A stretch of DNA of 64,000 nucleotides, from contig BTUU01000023.1 of assembly GCA_045863555.1 (NCBI GenBank), forward strand, positions 16,501 to 80,500. The letters are read 5' to 3'. This document shows positions 33,895 through 44,151 of this stretch, in pieces. Each line of letters opens with the position of its first letter. Position 1 is the first letter of the stretch. Under the pieces are notes generated by a model. That model was not told the origin of the DNA. It was given only the letters and a program-made list of their open reading frames with translations, and searched no databases. Made by a program: the position numbers and the translations under genes. The stretch comes from JACRLV01 sp045863555. GTDB lineage: Bacteria; Planctomycetota; Phycisphaerae; UBA1845; Fen-1342.

Positions 33895-35010
33895 CTAGTC
33901 GTGCTTTTCGCCCTTCTTCTTGTACTCGTCGAGCGCTTCCTCGAGGTCCTTCTTCATGTCGCCCTCGGCCAACTCGACCGCCTTGGTCTGGATCTCGATC
34001 GCCTTCGCGACATCGCCCTTGACGAAGTGGACACGGGCCAGCGTGTCGAGGACGGCGGCGTTCTTGTTCTCGGTAATCTCAGCCGCCTTCGTCGCGGCCT
34101 TCATCGCGAGATCGAGGTTCTTGTTCTCGACGTTCGCCTTCGGATCGACGATGTTCCAGGCGATCTGGTTCAGCTTGTTCGAGTCCTTCTTCGCGATGGC
34201 ATCCTCTACGAGCTTGCCCGCGATCTTGTACGCGCCTTCGACGTCCCCGGTCTTCAGCAGCAGTTGATATTTCAGGTCCGTCATTCCCTCGGCGACCTTG
34301 GGATATTCCTTCTCGAACGCCGCGAACGCCTCCAGCGCGGCCTTCGGATCCGTGCGGGCCTTCATCCCGATTTCCCGCTGCGCCGTCTGCATCTTCGCGA
34401 TGCCCTCGGGACCGGTCTTGTAGTCCCACGTCCCCGCGACCACCGGGTCCAGCACGAGATCCAGCGTCATCGGGTGCCCGATGTACGCGATGTTGCCCTT
34501 GCCATCGACCACGAACGAGCACGGAATGCCGTTTTTGGCCGCGGCCTTCATGAACGCCTCGTTCGTCGTGCGGCCCTTGTCCCACGCGACGGTGTAGCCC
34601 ATGGTGTCGCCCTTCTCCGACACCATCTTCTGCACCTTTTCAAGCGTGTTGTTCTTGTCTTCGCTCGTCACGCCGATGACCGTCAGACCCTTGGACTTGT
34701 ATTCCTTCTGGATCTCCGAAAGGTGCGGCATGGAGGCGATGCACGGCCCGCACCACGTCGCCCAGAACTCGACGACGTACGTCTTGCCGGCCTCGAAGCT
34801 CTTGACCTCCTGGCCCTTCACCCACGTCTCGATCGTCATCGCCGGCGCCTTGTCGCCGACCTTCAGCGTCGCCTCCGCAGGCTTCGGCCGCGCGGGCGCG
34901 GCGGGCTTGGCCGCCGGAGCCTCCTGCGCGAACACCGATCCACTCGTCGACAACGCCGCAGCCGCCAGCGCACCGATCGCCAACGAACGCGAGATCCACC
35001 CTGTCAGCAT
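33895..35010 (-). CDS. TlpA/ResA-like thioredoxin-fold protein with helical C-terminal extension
   Basis: The start at 35010 is supported by AAAGGAG upstream and gives a 371-residue exported protein (signal ending at SVFAQ). The thioredoxin-like domain (about 45-190) has the redox motif Cys87-Gly-Pro-Cys90 in FWATWCGPC, preceded by APAMTIETW as in TlpA/ResA proteins. About 180 further residues form TPR-like helices (AAFEKEYPKVAEG, then DTLARVHFVKGD). The domain should reduce periplasmic disulfides, for instance in cytochrome c maturation; the helical tail probably binds a partner. Confidence 0.85.
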   Translation of the reverse strand: MLTGWISRSLAIGALAAAALSTSGSVFAQEAPAAKPAAPARPKPAEATLKVGDKAPAMTIETWVKGQEVKSFEAGKTYVVEFWATWCGPCIASMPHLSEIQKEYKSKGLTVIGVTSEDKNNTLEKVQKMVSEKGDTMGYTVAWDKGRTTNEAFMKAAAKNGIPCSFVVDGKGNIAYIGHPMTLDLVLDPVVAGTWDYKTGPEGIAKMQTAQREIGMKARTDPKAALEAFAAFEKEYPKVAEGMTDLKYQLLLKTGDVEGAYKIAGKLVEDAIAKKDSNKLNQIAWNIVDPKANVENKNLDLAMKAATKAAEITENKNAAVLDTLARVHFVKGDVAKAIEIQTKAVELAEGDMKKDLEEALDEYKKKGEKHD

Positions 35011-35207
35011 GCGATTCACTCCTTTGGTGTGACGAATCCCCGCCCGGCAGCCGCCCGGCCCGACGCGGCGCCGCCCCGGCCACAACGCCGTGGGTGCGGC
35101 GGAAATTCGCACGAATTGTACTCGCACGGCCGGTTTTTTGCGAATATTCTCACACGCGACGCCGAATACGGTCCGGAACGCCACCCCGGCCCTTTAAGGA
35201 CTGAGCG

Positions 35208-35690
35208 ATGAGCTTCTTTGAGTGGATCTCGAAGGCGGATGAGGGAATCGTCATCGTCATGATCGTCGTCACCGCCGGCGCGATCGTCGGCATTGTCGCG
35301 GTCCTCGCCGCCGCCTGGCGCTGGGCCCGCGACGCCGATTATCGGGCCCGACTTACCGCCATGATGCTCCAGCGCGGCATGAACCCCGACGAAATCGAAC
35401 GCATCCTCCGCGCCGGCGGCCCTCCGGCCAAGCCCAGCGACGCCGCCTTCGATGAGCCGGAAACCCGTCTGGTGAAAGTACTTGCGGATCATTACTACGA
35501 CGGCGATGACATCAACAAAGTGCTCGAAGCCGCCCGCGAACGCGGCTCGATCGACGATTCCGACGTCCGCTTCGTTCGGCCGATGGCCGAAAGCTGGGTC
35601 GGCGCAACCGAGATCGCGCGGGCGCTGCGTTCTCGTCGTCCGGAGCGAGCGGCCGCCCCCGGCAGTACCACGGCGCCTCGTCCCGCATAG
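35208..35690 (+). CDS. Small membrane protein with RGM-DEIER motif, paralogue 1
   Basis: The 160-residue protein starts at 35208. It has one strong hydrophobic helix (IVIVMIVVTAGAIVGIVAVL) followed by RARLTAMMLQRGMNPDEIERIL, a helical motif that also occurs in the next gene. The C-terminal soluble half is acidic, then a Pro/Ala-rich tail. Similar short proteins with a TM helix and an M..RGM..DEIE.V block are seen in planctomycetes. Function unknown. Confidence 0.65.
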   Translation: MSFFEWISKADEGIVIVMIVVTAGAIVGIVAVLAAAWRWARDADYRARLTAMMLQRGMNPDEIERILRAGGPPAKPSDAAFDEPETRLVKVLADHYYDGDDINKVLEAARERGSIDDSDVRFVRPMAESWVGATEIARALRSRRPERAAAPGSTTAPRPA

Positions 35691-35754
35691 CGTCTGTGGC
35701 CGGGTAGACTGCTGAAAACCGACGCCGTGATTCACTCCGGCACGAGGGATAACC

Positions 35755-36012
35755 ATGCTCGAACTCGCCTGTTCATCAATGCTCGCCAGCGGCGAAGAGG
35801 AAGTGGCCGCCGCCTTCTTCATCACCGCGGGCGCCGTCGCCTGCTTCACGACCTGGGTGGTGCAGTGGCGCAAGCGGAGCGAGGCCGCGTACAACGCGCG
35901 CCTCAAACAGATGATGATCGAGCGCGGGATGACCGCCGACGAGATAGAGCGCGTCGTCGCCAGCGGTTCCAGCGCCCAGCCGCAGCAGCACAAGGCCGCC
36001 TGGTGGTCCTGA
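35755..36012 (+). CDS. Small membrane protein with RGM-DEIER motif, paralogue 2
   Basis: This 85-residue protein has a hydrophobic N-terminal half (AAAFFITAGAVACFTTWVV) and then NARLKQMMIERGMTADEIERVV, clearly the same motif as the upstream gene. It lacks the long soluble tail. The two genes are adjacent and likely arose by duplication. Function unknown. Confidence 0.65.
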   Translation: MLELACSSMLASGEEEVAAAFFITAGAVACFTTWVVQWRKRSEAAYNARLKQMMIERGMTADEIERVVASGSSAQPQQHKAAWWS

Positions 36013-36242
36013 ACCGCGGTCGCGCCGCCTGTCACGCCCGCCCTGCGGCCCCCGCGTCTGTGCTCGGCTGACCACCCACATCTCTCGCCCGCGCCCGCCG
36101 ATTTTTCCCCTCGGCGCAATCTGCTACAATCAGGGGCGTCGCTTTCCGACCGGCGATGCCATTCGATCGTGTCTCAGGGATAGCGGGTGGGCCGCCGTTC
36201 AGGCCGCCGCACCGCGGTTTGTTTGTCGCTTGTGAGAGCCCG

Positions 36243-37469
36243 GTGAAAGCACTCCTTGCATTCATGTTCGTCGCCGCCGCCATCGGGGGCGGTTCGTGGG
36301 GATACTTCAAGTACGTCGCGGTGGAGCCCCCGCCCCGCTATCGGACCGTCGAGGTCACGCGCGGCGACGTCGTTTCCACCGTCTCCGCGACTGGGACGAT
36401 CGAACCCCACGTGAAGGTCATCGTCGGCTCCCAGGTCAGCGGAACCGTCGTCAAGTGGAACTACGACTTCAATGACGTCGTCAAGCAGGGCGACATCCTC
36501 CTCGAACTCGACCGCGACCGCTTCAACGCCACCGTCTCCCAGCGCACCGCCGCCGTCGCCGTCGCGCGGGCCCGCGAGGCCGAGCAGCGGGCCATCGTCG
36601 AAAAGACCAAGCTCGACGTGCAGCGCATCGAGGAGGCCGCCGAGCGAATGGCCGCGTCCGATTTCGAGCTGCGATCCATCCGCGCCGATCTCGCCGCCGT
36701 CGAGGCCTCGCTTCAGGCCACCCAGGCCCAGGTCGAAGCGGCCGAGGCCGACCTCCGCAACGCTACCGTCGAACTCGAGAAGACCATCATCCGTTCGCCC
36801 ATCGACGGCGTGGTCATCAAGCGCGCCATCGACATCGGCCAGACCGTCGCCGCGTCCCTCCAGGCGCCCGACCTCTACACGATCGCCAACGACCTGCGCA
36901 AGATGCAGGTCAACGCCGCCGTCAGCGAAACCGACATCGGCCGCATCCACGAGGGCATGGAAGCCCAGTTCCGCGTCGACGCCTTCCCCGGCCGCAAATT
37001 CCGCGGCGTCGTCTCCCAGGTCCGCTACGCCGAGACCGTCGTCGACAACGTCGTCACCTACACCACGCTCATCGACGTCGACAACCCCGATCTCTCGCTT
37101 CGCCCCGGAATGACGGCCACGATCCTCTTCGAGATCGAAAAGGCCGAGAACGTGCTCATCGTGCCCAACACCGCCCTGCGGTTCGATCCGAACGCGGCCA
37201 GCACCGCCTCCATCAACTGGATGCAGCCCGGCAAGGGCCGCGTCGCCAGGCCGCGCGTCTTCAAGATGGTCAATGAGTCGCTCGTTGAGATCCCGCTCGA
37301 ACTCGGCCTGAACGACGGCAGCAGCACCCAGATCGTCAGCGGTGAGATCAAGGACGGCGACGCGGTCGTAACCGAGATCATCAGCGGCGGCGCCGGTGGG
37401 GCGCGCACCGGCGGACCGCCCATGGGCGGCGCAGGCGGAAACCGGTCGCGCGGGCCGCGGGGCGCCTGA
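36243..37469 (+). CDS. Periplasmic adaptor (MacA/HlyD family) of an efflux pump
   Basis: From the GTG at 36243 the 408-residue product begins with a membrane helix (LLAFMFVAAAIGGGSWGYF). It then shows the membrane-fusion protein plan: TVSATGTIEPHVKVIVGSQV (barrel-sandwich strand), a long helical hairpin (VAVARAREAEQ through ATQAQVEAAEADL), TIIRSPIDGVVIKRAIDIGQ, and a beta-barrel ending in LRPGMTATILFEIEKAENVL. This is the MacA pattern. An ATG at 36156 is in frame but would add a non-natural leader. Its stop overlaps the ATPase start. Confidence 0.88.
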   Translation: MKALLAFMFVAAAIGGGSWGYFKYVAVEPPPRYRTVEVTRGDVVSTVSATGTIEPHVKVIVGSQVSGTVVKWNYDFNDVVKQGDILLELDRDRFNATVSQRTAAVAVARAREAEQRAIVEKTKLDVQRIEEAAERMAASDFELRSIRADLAAVEASLQATQAQVEAAEADLRNATVELEKTIIRSPIDGVVIKRAIDIGQTVAASLQAPDLYTIANDLRKMQVNAAVSETDIGRIHEGMEAQFRVDAFPGRKFRGVVSQVRYAETVVDNVVTYTTLIDVDNPDLSLRPGMTATILFEIEKAENVLIVPNTALRFDPNAASTASINWMQPGKGRVARPRVFKMVNESLVEIPLELGLNDGSSTQIVSGEIKDGDAVVTEIISGGAGGARTGGPPMGGAGGNRSRGPRGA

Positions 37470-38179
37470 TGTCCGACGCGCTCATCGACATCCGCGATGC
37501 GTGGAAAATCTACCGCATCGAATCGCTCGAGGTGCCCGCCGTCAGCGGCGTCACCGTCCAGATTCCGCGCGGCCAGTTCGTCGCCATCACCGGCGCGAGC
37601 GGATCGGGCAAATCCACGTTCATGAACCTCGTCGGCTGTCTCGACCGCCTCGACCGCGGCCAATACCTCTTCGAAGGCAAGCCGATCGAGCGCTTCAGCC
37701 GCACGCAGCTCGCGGCACTCCGCAGCCGCCGCATCTCCTTCGTTTTCCAGGCGTTCAACCTGCTGAAACGCACGTCGATCGTCGACAATGTCGCGCTGCC
37801 GCTCATGTACCAGGGCATTCACCGCCGCGTCCGCCGCCGCCGCGCCACCGAGATGCTCGAACGCGTCGGCCTCGGCGACCGGCTCAAGCATCAGCCCAAC
37901 CAGCTCTCCGGCGGACAGCAGCAGCGCGTCGCGATCGCCCGCGCCCTGGTGACGGAGCCCGGCGTCGTCCTCGCCGACGAACCCACCGGCAACCTCGACA
38001 GCAAGACCAGCATCGAGATCATGAACCTCTTCCGCACCATCAACCGCGAGCGCGGCGTCAGCATCATGCTCGTCACCCACGAACCCGACATCGCCGCCTA
38101 CGCCGAGCGGCTCGTCGTCTTCCGCGACGGCCGGATCATCAACGACGAACTCCGGACGCCCGCCGTCCACGCCGCGTGA
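37469..38179 (+). CDS. ABC transporter ATP-binding protein (MacB/LolD-type)
   Basis: The 236-residue ATPase has Walker A GASGSGKST, Q-loop FVFQAFNLLKRTS, signature LSGGQQQR, Walker B VVLADEPTGNLD and the H-loop in VTHEPDIAAYA. The FQAFNLL and DEPTGNLDS pieces are typical of MacB/LolD. It begins one base into the stop of the adaptor gene and is followed after ten bases by the permease. Together these make an ATP-driven exporter or extractor of lipoproteins, peptides or small molecules. Confidence 0.95.
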   Translation: MSDALIDIRDAWKIYRIESLEVPAVSGVTVQIPRGQFVAITGASGSGKSTFMNLVGCLDRLDRGQYLFEGKPIERFSRTQLAALRSRRISFVFQAFNLLKRTSIVDNVALPLMYQGIHRRVRRRRATEMLERVGLGDRLKHQPNQLSGGQQQRVAIARALVTEPGVVLADEPTGNLDSKTSIEIMNLFRTINRERGVSIMLVTHEPDIAAYAERLVVFRDGRIINDELRTPAVHAA

Positions 38180-38189
38180 GGAGCCGCTC

Positions 38190-39407
<1,218 letters not shown>

Positions 39408-39423
39408 GCCCCTGCGCGGTCCA

Positions 39424-39630
39424 TCAGAATTCGGTTCCACATTCCGGGCATCTCGTCACGGTGAGTCCGCGCAACGAGTAACCGCACTTGGTGCATCGAG
39501 GCCGCAGCGGGTCGCGCTCGTCGCGCTCGATACGTCGCTGGCGAATGATGAGCAGCATGCAGTATACGAACAAGAGGCACGCCGCCGCGCTGACTGCAAG
39601 CCAGATCACGCCTACGAAGTCGGGCAGCAC
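39424..39630 (-). CDS. Small membrane protein with C-terminal zinc ribbon
   Basis: The GTG at 39630 starts a 68-residue protein with one TM helix (IWLAVSAAACLLFVYCMLLII) and a C-terminal zinc ribbon (CTKCGYSLRG, then CPECG). A GAGGGG element precedes this start. An in-frame ATG at 39783 would add about 50 residues that cross a terminator-like hairpin (39741-39772), which argues for the shorter form. This is the third ribbon protein in the window. Function unknown. Confidence 0.6.
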   Translation of the reverse strand: MLPDFVGVIWLAVSAAACLLFVYCMLLIIRQRRIERDERDPLRPRCTKCGYSLRGLTVTRCPECGTEF

Positions 39631-39740
39631 CTTGTCGTTACCCCTCTGGGAAAGTTCAGTCTCGCACCGTAACCGTCCGTTTTTCGACCGCGACGAGCGT
39701 ACCACCGGCCGGGGCGAGTCGTTCAACTCGATAATTGACA

Positions 39741-39772
39741 AGACGCCCGGCCGCTTTCGCAACCGGGCGTCT
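39741..39772 (-). terminator. Hairpin downstream of the large dockerin gene
   Basis: A 10-bp perfect inverted repeat (39741-39750 with 39763-39772) lies about 50 bases past the stop at 39823 on the minus strand. The strand choice follows the gene that ends there; on the plus strand the hairpin is followed by CGCGTTTT. Confidence 0.6.
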
Positions 39773-39822
39773 CGCGTTTTCACAAACTCGACCCGCTACG
39801 GAGCCGGATCAGGCTGCCCTGA

Positions 39823-42800
39823 TCACGTCCCGAAGTTCGACAGCAGGATCGACAGATCCGTCAGGCTGATGCAGCCGTCGTTGTTCAGATCGGCCGCCGC
39901 CACGTACCCCGGATCGCCCGTGCACGTGCCGAACGTCGACAGCAGCAGCGCCAGGTCGCTGATGTCTACGTCACCGTCACCATCAACGTCGCCCGGCGTC
40001 GTCGGCGCCGCACTCGGACGCAGCAGCAAGTCGAAGCGGACCGGATGCTGGAGGCTGATGATCGGGTTCGCCAGCGGATTTACCGTCGACGACGTCGTAA
40101 TGCGCGCCCAGCGGCCCGCCGCGCTGCTCCGGAAGAAGCAGACGAGCTTCACCGACTGGCCGGGGTTGCCCTCCTCGGCCGTGACCGCGCTGCTCGCCGG
40201 CAGCGGCGTCATGTTGCCCGCCGTCGAGCCGGAGAACGTCGGTTCCTGGAAGAGCACTTCCTGGCCGACGGTGAACGACTCGAAGTCGCTCAGCAGGAAG
40301 TCCGCGCCGTTGTCCGCACCGACGTTGACGACGTTGTCGATATAGATCTCGTACAGACCCGTGCTGCGATTCGCCGACGTCGAGTTGATCGTGACGGCGA
40401 GGTGCTCGATCGTCCCGCGCGGCACGTCGATGATGCCGTTGCCCGTAAAGCCGAGGATCGGATCCGTCGTCGGATCGAACTCGTACGTCACCCAGTTGTT
40501 GATTGGCGACGTCGGCACGCCGATCGGCGAGCCGCTGACGACCGCCGTTGCGCCGATCCACTCGATCGCCGCCGCACCGCCGGTCAGCGCCGTCGAACCC
40601 AGCGGACCGGGGTCGTTGTTCTCACGAACGCCCAGCGCGACGTAGATGTCACCATTGCCCAGGCCGACTTCCAGCGGCGTCGGAACCGTCGCCGCCCCGG
40701 CGCTGTTGCTCGCCCGGACGCTGATCGTCTCCAGGTGATCCAGCGGCCGGTTCAGCGGCACGCTGGCCGTGCCGTTCGGATTCACGGTCGTCGTCGAGCC
40801 GATCACGTCGGCGCCCGCGAGAATCTCGAGCAGCGTCGTATCCAGCGAAACGCCCGTCACGTTGACGGAGTTATCGCCGTCCTCGATCGGCGGCAGGATC
40901 GCCGGGGTCGCCGGCGGGATCGGCGCCGCCAGAACCGCCTTCGGATAGGCAAAGTCGCTCGCCACGCCGCCGATCACCTGCGTCGCCGAGATCGACTGCC
41001 CCGCCGTGACCGTCACGCCTGTGAACGTCGTGAAACCGCCCACCGGCGCGGCCGGCGCGCCCGCCGCGACGCCGTCGATATACAGCTGCGTCGAGGTGGC
41101 CGTCGCGTCATTCGCAATCGTGATGTTCACGGTCCCCTGAACGATCGGGCCCTGCACCACCGGCAGCGCCAGTGCGTTGACCGGGGCCGAACGCGCCACA
41201 AGCCTGAAGCGGATCTTCGTGCCCGTGTCGGGGAAGACCACGTGCGTTGCCGTTCCGCAGGTCGCCCCTTCGCGGAAGAGCTGCCCGAGCGACTGCTGCG
41301 TGTCGACCGACGGGAACGTCCAGATCATCCGGCGGCTCGTCCGGCCGTCATAGCTCGCCAGCGTCGAGAGCGTGTTCGTCGTCGGAGCGGCGATCGTCGC
41401 CTGACCGCGGGCGTTGCTGAGGAAGTTGCGGCCGTCCTCGAAGCTGTGCAGCGTCTGGATCAGCGTATCGCCGGGTCCCAGCAGCTCGATCGCATCGATG
41501 AACACCTCGTGCGGGCTCACGTCGCCCGGCAGCGAGTTGAACCAGAGGCTGTCGAACGTGTACGTGCCGGTCGGCGAGGGATCGACGTCGCCGTCCCCGG
41601 CGAGCCACGGCGCTACGCGGTCCGCGTTCGTCAGGTCGAAGTCGATCGTCTGCCACACCGCGCTGTTCGTGAAGATCCCCACGCCGTTCGGATAGAGATC
41701 GCCGTCCGTCCGCGTCGTCAGCACATCCGCGCCGACGCACTCCCAGATGCCCACCGGCGAGCAGCTTCCGTTGCCGTCTTCATCGAGGATGAACGACATC
41801 CCGTACGCCGGCGGGCCGCTCGTCACGGTCACCGCGGGCGATTCCGGACTCGTCTGGCCCGAGAGGCTGTCGCGCTGCGTCGCCGTGTAGACGTCGCCCG
41901 CGACGGCCGGCCCCGCCAGTGTGAAGATCACGTCGGCGTTCGGCGCGCTCGGAACCGCCGTCTGCACCACCACGTGGTTGCGCAGCAGGCTCACCTGGTT
42001 GATGCAGGCATTGACCGCCCGCACCGTCACTTCGGTCGAACCCGCGATGATCGGCGACACCACGATCGGCGCCGTCAGCGGGTCTGAAACCGTCGATTCG
42101 AACTGAAGCTCATCGATCACGAAGCGAACCAGCGATCCGTCGCCGACGGTGATCGCCAGGTGCTCCAGCGTCCCGCGGCTGTTCGCCGAGCTCAGCACGC
42201 CGTCGCCCGTGAAGCCCGCGTACCCCGCCGCCGTCGGCGAGCCGTTCACGCTCACCGCCCCCGTCGCGAGGTTCCACTCCAGCAGCACCGGCGCGCCCGA
42301 AACCGGCAGCGTGAGCGCCGGCAGCGGCCGCCGCTCGCCCAGGGCGGTGTACGTAAAGCCCGAGCCGACGACATCGTCATTCAGCGCCGTCGATTCGAGC
42401 ACGCCGTTCAGCCCCGCCACGATCGCCGAACCGCCGCCCGCCAGCGCGCGCACCTCGTCGTCGCCCGCCGGAACGCTGTCCAGCACCGTGTCCGGCCCGG
42501 CCGTGATCACGCTCGGCGTCGTTCGCACGCCGACCCACTCGATCGGCCCGCCCGTGCCGCCGTTGGCAAGCTGCGGAACGTTCGCCCCGCTTTCGCGGAT
42601 GCCGAGGCAGAGTCCGATCTGGCCTTCGAAGAAGTTGCCGACGTTCGTCAGGCGGAACCGGACCTTGCCGCCGAGGTGCAGCGCCGGATTCGGATACCGC
42701 GCCCCGTCGAGCGTCGTCAGGCGAAGCCACGAATCTCCGTCCGCCGGATTCAACCAGGTGAAAAACGTCTCCAGCCCCGCATCGCCCTCGGTCTGAAAGC

Positions 42801-43032
42801 CGGACGCTCGGAAGCACGCGTTGTTGTTGTTGCCGCTCGTATTCGCGACGATGAACGCCGAGGTCGAACCCGAGAGCTGCGGCGTCCGGAACATCTCGAA
42901 CGACGCGTTCGGATCGTTGATCGGCGCGGAATTGAATCCCAGGACGCCCGTCGGGCACTGGGCTGTGGCCGCGGCCGAACCGAGCGCGGCCAGCGCGCCC
43001 GCTGCCGCGAGTCCTCGAATCAGGTGGTGCAT
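39823..43032 (-). CDS. Large secreted dockerin-like protein
   Basis: The start at 43032 is set by GGAGG and a signal peptide ending near AAATAQC. The 1069-residue protein is beta-rich and built from concanavalin/LamG-like or PEP-associated segments: blocks such as VRFRLTNVGNFFEGQIGLCLG recur in two related regions, each with 'LAITVGDGS / LAVTINSTS' and 'GTIEHLAVT'-type strands. Two dockerin-like Ca loops close it: DVDGDGDVDISDLA and DLNNDGCISLTDLS. No enzyme motif is recognised. It is probably a cell-surface or matrix protein. A hairpin follows its stop. Confidence 0.8.
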   Translation of the reverse strand: MHHLIRGLAAAGALAALGSAAATAQCPTGVLGFNSAPINDPNASFEMFRTPQLSGSTSAFIVANTSGNNNNACFRASGFQTEGDAGLETFFTWLNPADGDSWLRLTTLDGARYPNPALHLGGKVRFRLTNVGNFFEGQIGLCLGIRESGANVPQLANGGTGGPIEWVGVRTTPSVITAGPDTVLDSVPAGDDEVRALAGGGSAIVAGLNGVLESTALNDDVVGSGFTYTALGERRPLPALTLPVSGAPVLLEWNLATGAVSVNGSPTAAGYAGFTGDGVLSSANSRGTLEHLAITVGDGSLVRFVIDELQFESTVSDPLTAPIVVSPIIAGSTEVTVRAVNACINQVSLLRNHVVVQTAVPSAPNADVIFTLAGPAVAGDVYTATQRDSLSGQTSPESPAVTVTSGPPAYGMSFILDEDGNGSCSPVGIWECVGADVLTTRTDGDLYPNGVGIFTNSAVWQTIDFDLTNADRVAPWLAGDGDVDPSPTGTYTFDSLWFNSLPGDVSPHEVFIDAIELLGPGDTLIQTLHSFEDGRNFLSNARGQATIAAPTTNTLSTLASYDGRTSRRMIWTFPSVDTQQSLGQLFREGATCGTATHVVFPDTGTKIRFRLVARSAPVNALALPVVQGPIVQGTVNITIANDATATSTQLYIDGVAAGAPAAPVGGFTTFTGVTVTAGQSISATQVIGGVASDFAYPKAVLAAPIPPATPAILPPIEDGDNSVNVTGVSLDTTLLEILAGADVIGSTTTVNPNGTASVPLNRPLDHLETISVRASNSAGAATVPTPLEVGLGNGDIYVALGVRENNDPGPLGSTALTGGAAAIEWIGATAVVSGSPIGVPTSPINNWVTYEFDPTTDPILGFTGNGIIDVPRGTIEHLAVTINSTSANRSTGLYEIYIDNVVNVGADNGADFLLSDFESFTVGQEVLFQEPTFSGSTAGNMTPLPASSAVTAEEGNPGQSVKLVCFFRSSAAGRWARITTSSTVNPLANPIISLQHPVRFDLLLRPSAAPTTPGDVDGDGDVDISDLALLLSTFGTCTGDPGYVAAADLNNDGCISLTDLSILLSNFGT

Positions 43033-43150
43033 GGAGCAACCTCCGAAAAGGATGGATAGACATCGCCAGCCCCGCGCGCGAGTGCGCCGGGCTGTGGAGT
43101 ACGTCTTTCGCCTGTCGCGGATGCGGCGGCAACGCCCGCCGCCGCCCGCC

Positions 43151-43933
43151 CTATCGCCGCCGAAGCGCGGCGATCGCGCCGAGGCCGAGCAGGACCAGCG
43201 CGCCGGGCTCCGGAATCTGCCGGACGCCGACGTTGTCAAACACGCCGCCGCCGCCCGCCGAGCTCAAATCCGAAGGCCCGCCGATCCGGACCACGTTCCA
43301 GCCGATCGCGCTCATGTCGCTCGTCGTCACGAGGCTCGAGCCGTCGAGCGTCCCGTCCGAGCCCAGGTCGAGCTCGAAGAGGATCGACGTCGGCAGGATC
43401 GTCGCGCGGAAGTGATGCGTGCCGGCGCGGGTCGACGGATTGCCGGAGAACGAGAACCAGCCGCCGGAATCGCCCGCCGGCGCGCCGACGCCCACCGTGC
43501 GATACCCGTACCCGGCGACATTCGGCCCGGTCGGGTCGTCCGGATTGTCCGCGTTGTTATACGCCCCGAATTCGAGCAGCGGCGTGCCCGTTCCGACGCG
43601 CAGCCCGCTCGTAATGCGGCGGTTGCTGCTCGTCCCCGGATCGACGAAGTCAAATTCCCAGATGATCGGCTGACCTGCCGTCGGGAACAGGTTGGGCAGC
43701 GCGTGCCGATTCGTCTCGCCGCCGTTGTGCAGCATTCCCTGGCCGGGATTGCCGCCCGTCGTCGCGAGCGTCCCGAGCGGCGGCTGCGCCGCGTCCTGCC
43801 CGTCGCCCCACGCACCCGGCGCGGTCATCGCGGCCGTGTCCGCGTAGCTTTCGAAGTCGTCAAAGAACGAAAAATCGGCCTGCGCGGCGGAAACGCCCAG
43901 CGCGGCCACGCCCAGAACGAGAAAACGACGCAT
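43151..43933 (-). CDS. PEP-CTERM-sorted secreted protein
   Basis: The 260-residue product (start 43933, GAGGAG upstream) has a short signal ending near VSAAQA and a beta-sandwich-like body with FSFFDDFESY and ITSGLRVGTGTPLLEFG blocks, resembling LamG-like proteins. It ends with the PEP-CTERM sorting signal: IPEPGALVLLGLGAIAALRR, that is PEP motif, hydrophobic helix, then Arg cluster. Exosortase should cut and anchor or export it; no exosortase gene is in this window. The gene is next to the large dockerin gene in the same direction and may be cotranscribed. Confidence 0.87.
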   Translation of the reverse strand: MRRFLVLGVAALGVSAAQADFSFFDDFESYADTAAMTAPGAWGDGQDAAQPPLGTLATTGGNPGQGMLHNGGETNRHALPNLFPTAGQPIIWEFDFVDPGTSSNRRITSGLRVGTGTPLLEFGAYNNADNPDDPTGPNVAGYGYRTVGVGAPAGDSGGWFSFSGNPSTRAGTHHFRATILPTSILFELDLGSDGTLDGSSLVTTSDMSAIGWNVVRIGGPSDLSSAGGGGVFDNVGVRQIPEPGALVLLGLGAIAALRRR

Positions 43934-44151
43934 GCTCCAATCCTCCTCAGGTTGCCAGAACGTCAGTCGATACGAGCGTGGTGCAGGCAGGCGGACAGCG
44001 GTCGCACAGCCGACCGGCGGAAACGTGACTCCCCTACCTACTCCACTCTGTAGCCTAGCGAAACGCGTGGGCCGATACAAGGGTACCCGACGGCCTTCCA
44101 GCCCCTTTTGCGCTCAAAATCTCCCGATCGCGCGAGACGCCGACGGAGCCG

